The position numbers and the translations under genes were made by a program. DNA of 64,000 nucleotides from Erinaceus europaeus (lineage: Eukaryota; Chordata; Mammalia; Eulipotyphla; Erinaceidae). The notes under the pieces were generated by a model that searched no databases, was not told the origin of the DNA, and worked only from the letters and a program-made list of their open reading frames with translations. Below, one piece after another: positions 56,623 through 64,000 of the stretch (the stretch's first letter is position 1; every line of letters starts with the position of its first letter). Where the stretch lies: contig NC_080175.1 of assembly GCF_950295315.1 (NCBI RefSeq), forward strand, positions 71,214,752 through 71,278,751, in the 5' to 3' direction.

Positions 56623-58060
56623 CAACAATGTATGTTTTAGAAAAAAAAAAAGCAGCACAAGTATGCTAATACCTTAATATGAAAGTGTTCTTCTGACATG
56701 ACAGTACGAGTTATAATTCATAATAGTAATAATAATAGCAATTCCTCAAATGTGTAGTGTGCTCCAACAGTCCTATAATTCGCACAATAAAAATATCTTT
56801 TGTTTTTTTGCATCACAGAACACAAGAATTTAAAACAATAACAAAATACCCTTCATTCTTTTGTACTGCCAAGCTAAATTGCTGTTTTTAGAAGTTAAAA
56901 AAAATGAACAAGTATCATTTTCAATTTCAGATGAAATTGAAAGAGCAATTTCAGATGATTCAACTTCACTCTTAATGGGAGGTTAGCAACAGTAAATCCA
57001 CAAGGATTTTTCCCTTTACTTCATTTTGTTTCAAGTCTAAATGGGTCATTATTTACACACTGACTACTAGTCTTATTAAAACCACATATCACATCATAAT
57101 GGTAATTTTAATAGCTAAAGAGATAAATTGTCTCCTTATTTTTATATTTAACCTTTAGTTTAAATGTTTAATAATTGAAACCCCATTTGCATGTGGTTTC
57201 TACCATAGGTGATTATTTTTTTTATCTGAAGAAAGTACAGTGTAATGGAGGAAAGTTAAAAACATGATACACTTTATTTTATACTAATGGATATCAAGAG
57301 CTCCATAACTTTTGATTATGTTTATTAATGACTGTTAATATACAGTTATGTTAAAGACTTTCTGCATTAGAAATAGATGCCGCACATTTGTATCCAAAAT
57401 ATATTTATTAATATCCCAATGCAAAATGCATCACTACACATACATGGCTCTGTATTTGATCCACACATAAAGCTACTCATCAGCTCATAAAAACATCCAT
57501 TAACATTCCAGTCACAATGATTGGAGAAACAAAAAAAAAAGTAAGTCAGTTCCTACCCTTTGTGTACTGAAATAACTTTTAAGGACAAATTTAGTTTAGT
57601 ACACTTTCTAGTGACAGAAAACTTGGAACATTTAAAACTCTATGGACATAGAACTGAAAGTGGGTCAGACAGGAATCATTTTGCTATGGAAATCCTGCCT
57701 TATTTCATTCATGTTACTCTTTCAATAAAATTCCAAATGAATATCTGTAAGTTCATAAAGCTCCATTTTAGGTGATAGTGAAACTAACACAAGCACACAC
57801 TGATGTTTGATGTTTACCCAGGTTGTGCTTTTCTGGGAAATATAGCCGAATGCTGTGAAAAGAACATAAAATTGGAGTCAAATAGGTCTAAGTCTGAATC
57901 TCAGTTGCTCCACATATAAACCATAGGTCACTAGATAAATTCTTCTTTGAGCCTTTGCATGATGGCACTAAGATGGAAGTAGTAACACTGCAGAATTGAC
58001 AGGTTTTTTTTCTTATTTTTTTGTTTAAAACAATGATATTTTTTTTCCTGTTAAACATTT
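56623..58060. other. Repeat-poor unassigned sequence
   Basis: 1.4 kb of AT-rich DNA without recognised features. GATGAAATTGAAAGAGCAAT contains a small local duplication of TTTCAGATGA-type sequence at ~56923-56958. Confidence 0.4.
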
Positions 58061-58760
58061 TTAAAAATTTTATTAGTGGTTTAATAATGATTGACAAGAT
58101 TGTGGAATAAGAGGGGGTGCAATCCCATACAATTCCCACCACCAGAGTTTCATATCCCATTCCCTCCACTGGAAGTTTTCCTATTCTTTATCTCTGGGAG
58201 TGTGGACCAAAGATATTTATGGGGGAGCAAAAACTGGGAGGTCTGGCATCTGTAATTGGTTCTCTACTGGACATGGACATTGGCAGGTCAGCCCATACCC
58301 CCAGCCTATTTCTATCTTTTCCTAGCGGGATAGGGCTCTGGGGAGGTAGGGCTCTAGGACACACTGGTGAGGTTGTCTGCCCAGGAAAGTTCAGTTTGGT
58401 GTCATGATAACATTTGCAACTTGGTAGCTGAAGAACATTAAGATATAAAGCATAACAGTTGCTTAATAATCAGAAACCTAAATGTAAGAGTATAGAAGAT
58501 GAAATTTGGAGTATTCGTGTTAGAAGAAGCTAAGGAGTCTATTTTAGGCATATTCCAAAGGGACCATGAGTTTATTAATTTTTGCCTGAACCCAACAGCT
58601 AACATGCAGGTGGGTTAAGAGTAACAATTAGATTTTTTATCATTTTATCTGAAGGTTAATAGCTTGCAGCACATTGTTGACACATGGGTATAAATTCTCA
58701 TCTCCCCATGATGGGTGTCTGCAAATCAAGTTCACCTCCAACGTAGTCTTTTCTCCATTA
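58061..58760 (-). mobile_element. Module E with attached L1-type 3' UTR
   Basis: Antisense: tail at left (TTTTATTAGTGGTTTAATAA), CCATACAATTCCCACCACCA, GGGAGGTCTGGCATCTGT, CTAGCGGGATAGGGCTCTGG, ATATTCCAAAGGGACCATGA and, at the right, GTTGACACATGGGTATAAAT, which is L1 3' UTR sequence. It has the same order as the 29-kb copy. Confidence 0.8.
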
Positions 58761-58928
58761 TCAATTCATTTACCATGTCAGAGCAAATATTGTTTCAAAG
58801 GCAGGGTGATATAATGGCATCCATCTGATAATACCTATATTCTGTTATTTTTTACATTTTTTAAAAAATGAATTTGAATGCCTTACTTGCACTATGAAAT
58901 AGATGGATTTAAAAAAAATTGTTATCTT

Positions 58929-59262
58929 GGGAGTCGGCGGTGGCGCAGTGGGTTAAGCGCATGTGGCGCAAAGCACAGGGACCGGCGTAAGAATCCCGGT
59001 TCGAGCCCCCGGCTCCCCACCTGCAGGGGAGTCGCTTCACGGGCGGTGAAGCAGGTCTGTAGGTGTCTATCTTTCTCTCCTCCTCTCTGTCTTCCCCTCC
59101 TCTCTCCATTTCTCTCTGTCCAACAACAAAGCAACGTCAACATTGGCAATAATGACCGTATCAAGGCTGCAACAACTAGGGCAACAAAAAGGGGAAAAAA
59201 TGGCCTCCAGGAGCGGTGGATTCATGGTGCAGGCACCGAGCCCAGCAATAACCCTGGAGGAA
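58929..59262 (+). mobile_element. SINE-A with module X, full length, least diverged copy, 18-bp TSD
   Basis: Sense. The tRNA-like head GGGAGTCGGCGGTGGCGCAG...GGTTCGAGCCCCCGGCTCC can pair end to end (GGAGTCG with CGGCTCC, 7 bp including one G-T), as a tRNA acceptor stem would. It has A box, B box, GGGGAGTCGCTTCACGGGCG core, triplet tail, then module X with terminal CCTCCAGG/CCTGGAGG and an A-tail. The TSD AAAAAAAATTGTTATCTT is at 58911-58928 and 59263-59280. RNA polymerase III promoter boxes look intact; activity is not shown. Confidence 0.97.
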
Positions 59263-59280
59263 AAAAAAAATTGTTATCTT

Positions 59281-59473
59281 TATTAATTTATTGGATAGAG
59301 ACAGATAGAAACTTATTGGGAAGGGGGTAATAGAGAGGGAGAGACACAGACACCTGCAGCCCTGCTTCACCACTCATAAAACTTTCCCCCTGCAGGTGGG
59401 GACCTGGGATTGAAACTGAGTCCTTATGCACTGTAATGTTAGTGCTTAAGCAGATGTGCTACCCCCTGACCCT
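59281..59473 (-). mobile_element. SINE-B
   Basis: Antisense: TTAATTTATTGGATAGAGAC, CCCCCTGCAGGTGGGGACC, head end CTACCCCCTGACCCT. The SINE-A above inserted into its tail. Confidence 0.85.
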
Positions 59474-59599
59474 AAAATAAATTGATTCTATTGGTATGTC
59501 CAGGAGATAGTTTTGTTAGGCAGCTACCTGCTTGTCACCTTTTTAAAATGCCATAAAAACTATGACTAAAGCATGTACATTTTCTTTATTCTTTTAAGT

Positions 59600-59881
59600 T
59601 TTTTTATATTCATTTATATTCCCTTTTGTTGCCCTTGTTTTTATTGTTGTAGTTATTATTGTTGTTGTTGTTATTGATGTCATCGTTGTTAGATATGACA
59701 GAGAGAAATGAAGAGAGAAGGGGAAGAGATGTGGATAGAAAGATAGATACCTGTAGACCTGCTTCACCGCCTGTGAAGTGACTCCCCTGCAGGTGGGAAC
59801 CAGAGGCTCCAACAAGAATCCTTAGGTGGTCCTTGTGCTTTGTGGCACGTGCGCTTAACCCGCTGCACTACCGCCCAACTC
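59600..59881 (-). mobile_element. SINE-A
   Basis: Antisense: CCCTTTTGTTGCCCTTG, (GTT)n, CATCGTTGTTAGATATGACA, core, head end CACTACCGCCCAACTC. Confidence 0.9.
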
Positions 59882-59897
59882 TCTCTAACATATTTTA

Positions 59898-60104
59898 ACC
59901 TTTTTTATTACTACTATTGGATAAAAACAGAGACATATTGAGAGGTACCAGGGAGATGCGGAGATGGAAAGAGACAGAGATACCCGCAGCACTGCTTCAC
60001 CACTCATGAAACTTTTTCCCTGCAGGTGGGGACCAGGGGCTTGAACCCAGGCCTTTGCACTCTGTAATGTGTGTGCTTAACCAGGAGCATCAACACCTGG
60101 CCTC
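59898..60104 (-). mobile_element. SINE-B
   Basis: Antisense: TACTATTGGATAAAAACAGA, CACCACTCATGAAAC, GGGGCTTGAACCCAGG, head end CAACACCTGGCCTCC. Confidence 0.88.
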
Positions 60105-60166
60105 CTCTCTTCCTCTTTTTCATATGCATTAATTAGAATATGCATCATTTAAAATAGAGTATTTCG

Positions 60167-60398
60167 TGGGCTAAGCACATGTGGCGCAAAGCGCAAGGAC
60201 CTGCTTAAGGATCCTGATTGAGCCCTGGGCTTCCCACTTGCAGGGGAGTCACTTCACAGGTGGTGAAGCAGGTCTATCCTTCTCTCCCCTCTCTGTCTTC
60301 CCCTCCTATCTCCATTTCTCTCTGTCCTATCCAACAATGACAATAACAACAATAATAAACAACAAAGGCAACAAAAGGGAAAATAATTTTAAAAATTT
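60167..60398 (+). mobile_element. SINE-A, head truncated
   Basis: Sense, starting within the A box (GTGGGCTAAGCACATGTGGC), then GGGGAGTCACTTCACAGGTG, triplet tail and CAAAGGCAACAAAAGGG. Confidence 0.85.
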
Positions 60399-60983
60399 TA
60401 CAAAAAAATTATAGTAATTTGAAAAACTATAACAGCAAACTTTTTAATTTCAAGTATTGTTCCATTTTCAGTTTTACCTTTCCCTATGAGCATATTCTCT
60501 GTGTGTTCTGTTTGATGACATGCCTTCTATTAAGTGTATTTCAGTCTCTATATATTTAATATATTTTTACCCTATCCTGTCATAAATCCTTTCTTTGATG
60601 AACTGAATCCAGAGATTAACAATTGAGAAAATCAAACATAATTTTTAATGAAATCTTGATGTCATAACAAAGAGATCAATTTTTGTTATAACAAGTGTCT
60701 TCCTGTGTGTCTGTGCCATATTTCGTTCACCAAAGACTTGTTTGTAAGAACAGGTGTTAAAAGTGTGACATGGGTAAACTTCATAGCTATTCAATGAGTG
60801 CTTTGTACATAGTATCTTTAAAAACTGCCAATACTTGTTAAGTACTATTTCATGTGCTATATAATGTATTCTTGGTTTCATGCATGCTGCTAATTTTTCA
60901 GCTTATAAATGTTGTATCGATTATAACAACCATTCCATGAGATGAATCTTGTATAAGTCCCCTGTATAGTAGTTAAGAAAATA
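60399..60983. other. Unassigned sequence
   Basis: No recognised feature. Confidence 0.35.
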
Positions 60984-61238
60984 GGAGGCTGGGCGTTGGT
61001 GCACCTGGTTCAGTGCACATAGTACAAAGTGCAAGGACCTGCACAAGGATCCATGTTCGAGCCCCCATTTCCCAACTGCAGGTGACTTTCTTTTTACCTC
61101 TTTGCCTCTCCCTTATCTCTCAATATCTTTCTTTCCTATCCCATAAAATAGGAGAGGAAAAAAAGGCCGACAGGAGTATATTTGTAGTGCTGGAGCCATG
61201 TTCCAGCAATAACCCTGGAGGCAAAAAAAAAAAAAAAA
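60984..61238 (+). mobile_element. SINE-B with module X
   Basis: Sense: AGGCTGGGCGTTGGTGCACC head, ATGTTCGAGCCCCC B box, shortened core, CTATCCCATAAAATAGG, then X (GGCCGACAGGAGTATATTTG...CAATAACCCTGGAGGC) and an A-tail. Confidence 0.85.
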
Positions 61239-61634
61239 TGAAGCTAGTAAAGATTAAGATTATAGAGCTAAGAAGCAAGTTAAGTAGAATAAACAAAATC
61301 TAAAATTGACCTTAACAAGTTTTCTGCTTCAATCAGCTACTTCTAGGTAAACCTATTTTCTGGCTTCAATTAGTGTGAAATGACAATTATGCTTAAGTTG
61401 TAAACAAGTCTTGTTTTAACAGAAGGGAGTTACATTTGAAAGTCTTCATGTAGGATTTAAAATGCTCTTTATTGGTTCTATGTTATTGACAATTAAGGTG
61501 GTGTGGATCTTATTCATACTCAACTACCAGGAGGGACTATTCAGCACAGTGGATTTATGCTGGCTTCTATTCCACAGCAACTCTGTGCTGCTTTACTATG
61601 TCTGGTAAGGTTGTAAGATAGTCTTATAAGGATT
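61239..61634. other. Unassigned sequence
   Basis: No recognised feature. Confidence 0.35.
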
Positions 61635-62057
61635 TTTTTTATTATTAGTGATTTTATAATGATCAATAAAATTGTGGGATAAAAAGGGTAAAATTCCATA
61701 TAATTCCCAGCACTAGAGTTCTGTATCTCATCCCCACCATTGGAAGTTTCCCTATTTTTTTTTTTTCCTTCTGGGAGTAAGGACCAAAGATTGTTATGGG
61801 ATGAAAAAGGTGGAAGGTCTGGCTTCTGTAAATTGCTTCTCCACTGGACATGGGTGTTGAGAGGTTATTCCATACTCCCAGGCTGTCTCTATCTTTCCCT
61901 AGTGGGGTAGGTGAGGTTCCAGGACACAGAAGTAAGGTCATCTGCCCAGTGAAGGCATGTTGGCATCATGGTAGCATCTGCAAGCTGGTGACTGAAAAGC
62001 ATGAAGATATAAAGCAGGACAGTTTGTTTAATAATCAGAACCTAAAAAGTAAAGTTA
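61635..62057 (-). mobile_element. Module E retroposon
   Basis: Antisense: ATTAGTGATTTTATAATGAT, AATTCCATATAATTCCCAGC, GGAAGGTCTGGCTTCTGT, CTCCACTGGACATGGGTG, CTAGTGGGGTAGGTGAGG. Aligns with 58061-58470. Confidence 0.85.
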
Positions 62058-62620
62058 AGCCTTGACAATGACACACAGAAAAGGAGAGAGGGAGAGAAAG
62101 AAAAAAAGGATATAATAAACAATATAGAGATTTGAACTGTTTTTTAATTTTGTGGTGGGTTGTGCAATATTATATTTTATTTTTCCTGATGACTTTTGTA
62201 GGCACTGATGCCTGCATTTGCAATTACTGTGTCAGCAGGATTGGGAAGGGGAAGGGCAATGTCTAGCTGCTTTTGTGAATTGTTAGATGGGGATTGTATC
62301 TAAGCTTTGTGGCAGAATCAATATCATTCCTCTCTGGGGACCTATGTCTGATATTCAGCAATGGAAACATACTCAGTGTTCACAACATAGTTGGTCTTAA
62401 TCTTGAAGGGCAAGGGAGTACTCTTGATCTTTTGTATGTACCTATAGTCAGTGTTAGGAGGTATGAAAAGTCATCTTTAAAATTCTGATAATTTTAAACC
62501 AGTTTCTAAGCAAGCATTGAAAAGTGAAGATATATGTGCATAGGGTGAGAAAAACACCACACATTTTGTTCAGAAATTGACACTTGGGGCTAGCCCCTTA
62601 AACAGTAAAATGTATTTAAA
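62058..62620. other. Unassigned sequence
   Basis: No recognised feature beyond an A/G-rich patch at 62080-62110. Confidence 0.35.
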
Positions 62621-62761
62621 AGAAGAAGGAGAAGGAGGAGGAAGAGGAGGGGAAGAAGCAGAAGGAGAAAGAGGAGAAGAAGGAGAAGGAGAAGAAGAGG
62701 AAAAGGAAGAGGAAGAAGAAGATGATGATGACGAAGAAGAAGAAGAAGAAGGAGAAGAGGG
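62621..62761. repeat. (GAA/GGA)n purine tract
   Basis: About 140 purines with a GATGATGATGAC patch. It encodes meaningless acidic or serine-rich frames. Confidence 0.95.
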
Positions 62762-62952
62762 ATAGTGGGCTGCGGCACACTTTCCAGTGCACAAGGACAC
62801 AAGTTCAAGCCTTCAGTACCCACCTTCAGGAGGGAAGACTCATGAGTTGTGAAATAGTGTTGCAGGTGTCTGTCTGTCTCCCTCTCAGTCTCCTCTTCTC
62901 TCTAGACTTCTTTCTGACTCAGTCTGAAATAACTAATAATAAAAAAAGAAAG
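62762..62952 (+). mobile_element. SINE-B, diverged
   Basis: Sense: AGTGGGCTGCGGCACACTTT, ACAAGTTCAAGCCTTCAG B box, GTGTTGCAGGTGTCTGTC, AATAACTAATAATAAAAAAA tail. Confidence 0.75.
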
Positions 62953-63069
62953 AAGATAAATGATACATCAAATAGTGATGTGGAAATAGATGAATTAAAA
63001 TAAATAATGATACATAATATAAAGACTTTTAGTAACAACCTAGATCCAAAAATCTCTGAACTTTAAAAA

Positions 63070-63243
63070 AGACATGGGTTGACACATGGGTACAATTTCT
63101 CATCTCCCTGTAAATCGTGCAACAGGTCTCAAGATTCTCTCTTCCCCTTTCCTCCCTCTCTTTCCCCATAGTCCTTTGCTTTGGTGTAATACCCAGCACC
63201 CAGTCCAAATTTCACTTTGTGATTTCCCTTTCTTTTTCCCAAT
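63070..63243 (-). mobile_element. L1 3' UTR fragment
   Basis: Antisense: GGTTGACACATGGGTACAAT, TTTGCTTTGGTGTAATACC, CCAGTCCAAATTTCACTTTG, as in the L1 at 28.1 kb. Confidence 0.8.
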
Positions 63244-63306
63244 AAAACCCTGGTCCTTGTGCATGGTAATGTGCACATTTCTACCAGCATACCACTGACC
63301 AGTCCC
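63244..63306 (-). mobile_element. SINE-B head fragment
   Basis: Antisense: CCCTGGTCCTTGTGCATGG, CATACCACTGACCAGTCCC. Only the tRNA-like end is left. Confidence 0.65.
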
Positions 63307-63629
63307 TTTTCAATAATTCTCTATTTATTATTATCCATCAAAGTATGGAGGTAGATTTTTTTAACTATAAATATGTACATAAAATACTATGGTATTATAT
63401 ACTGCTGTGCTAAGATTATATTAAAACAAGATTGATTATTTTGTTATATCACAAATCATTTAGCATAAAAATGAAAAGTTGTGTTATACAAATAACACTA
63501 TACATAAATTTAATGAATTTAGTTTAGAAAGCGTAAATATTGAGTTTCCATGATTTCCCCATAGGAAGAAAATGGTTGATTTAAAATTAAGGACAGAGCG
63601 AAGTTGAAACATTCAACTCTCTAAAAAAT
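63307..63629. other. Unassigned AT-rich sequence
   Basis: No recognised feature. Confidence 0.35.
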
Positions 63630-64000
63630 AGCTAATTCTCAATGATATGAATCCAATTACAAACAAGACTAGAGCAAAAATAGACCAATTGGACTACATC
63701 AAATTATAAAGCTAATGCACAGTGAAAGAAACCACTACCCAAACAGACCCCCTACAGAATGGGAGATCGTTACATGCCATACATCAGGTAAGAGGCTAAT
63801 AACCAGAATATATAGAGCTCAGCAAGCCCAGCAACAACAACAAAAACAAAAAACAAACAAATGATCCTATTCAAAAATGAGGAGAGGATATGAACAGAAT
63901 ATTCACCACAGAAGAGATTCAAAAAGACAACAAGCATATGAAAAAAATGTTCCAAGTCATTGATTGTCAGAGAAATGCAAATAAAGACAACAATGAGATA
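63630..64000 (+). mobile_element. L1 ORF2 C-terminal region, 5'-truncated, continues beyond window
   Basis: Sense: ACCAATTGGACTACATCAAA, ATGCCATACATCAGGTAAGA, CAGAATATTCACCACAGAAG. It matches 2690-3040 of the first L1 almost base for base outside small indels, and is still in ORF2 at the window end. Confidence 0.92.

Noticed and set aside
58929..59020. A genuine tRNA gene
   Set aside because: The tRNA-like part is the head of a SINE with a core, triplet tail, module X and TSD.
58878..59330. 150-codon frame (+)
   Set aside because: It lies across a SINE-A with module X; open by chance in GC-rich repeat sequence.
62577..62765. Acidic 62-codon frame (poly-Glu/Asp) and its Ser/Leu-rich antisense partners
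   Set aside because: They are translations of a GAA/GGA purine repeat; no start context, splice sites or conservation visible.

Overview
The window is mammalian and almost certainly from a hedgehog (Erinaceidae, most likely Erinaceus europaeus). Two observations support this. It is packed with tRNA-derived SINEs of the type I associate with hedgehog DNA. It also holds three pieces of a non-LTR retrotransposon that matches what I remember of Vingi-1, a clade reported among mammals only from hedgehogs. The composition is AT-rich, most reading frames are closed by stops, and nothing resembles bacterial gene organisation. Species and family names come from recall, not from a search.

Only one protein-coding exon can be supported. 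It lies at 13992-14190 (+), follows a strong acceptor site, and encodes the last ~65 residues of an M28B peptidase-like protein that I identify as NAALADL2. Its stop codon is followed by a mostly repeat-free stretch that probably contains the 3' UTR, with AATAAA signals at 15294 and 15539 and a perfect 13-bp inverted repeat at 15169-15214. On this reading, 1-13991 is the end of the last intron of a very large gene and everything after ~15.6 kb is intergenic.

The rest is repeat on repeat. I use private labels for recurring families. SINE-A has a GGAGTCGG-type tRNA-like head and a tail of AAC-rich triplets ending near GGGCAACAAAAGGG. SINE-B has a GGGGCTGGGTGGTGG-type head, a CACCTGCAGG core and a short AATAAATA tail. 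SINE-D has a head containing AGATAGCTCAC and a tail reading GGAAGCTTC...TCTCTCT. SINE-F has GATAAAGCATTGGACTC-type heads and a CTCATTAATAAATA tail. Module X is an extra 3' piece (CCTCCAGG...CCTGGAGG) found on both A- and B-type SINEs. Module E is a ~0.4-1.2 kb A-tailed retroposon segment that looks like the 3' UTR of an L1 lineage.

Layout: 1-3.7 kb, decayed L1 (+); 4.4-4.8 kb, solo LTR with 6-bp target-site duplication (TSD); 5-13.7 kb, intronic SINEs; 14-20 kb, last NAALADL2 exon and the least repetitive stretch; 20-23 kb, SINE cluster; 23.8-25.4 kb, one clear and one probable LTR; 26.5-27.3 kb, 5'-truncated Vingi (-); 27.9-31.4 kb, two L1 tails (-); 32-36 kb, SINEs; 36.4-37.0 kb, L1 tail split by a second Vingi; 39.8-40.0 kb, near-perfect 112-bp tandem duplication; 42.0-42.65 kb, SINE split by a second copy of the 4.4-kb LTR family; 43-46 kb, polypyrimidine repeats, SINEs and module E; 47-48.4 kb, module E carrying a 196-bp non-autonomous Vingi derivative; 49-63 kb, SINEs and module E copies; 63.6-64 kb, another L1 (+) running off the end.

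There is no operon-like cooperation to describe. What can be reconstructed is the order of insertions, because several elements are nested and carry readable TSDs. I see no undescribed gene system. The most interesting material is the Vingi family with its short derivative, the shared self-complementary 3' module on two SINE heads, and the paired LTR copies that differ by a deletion of the polyadenylation signal.
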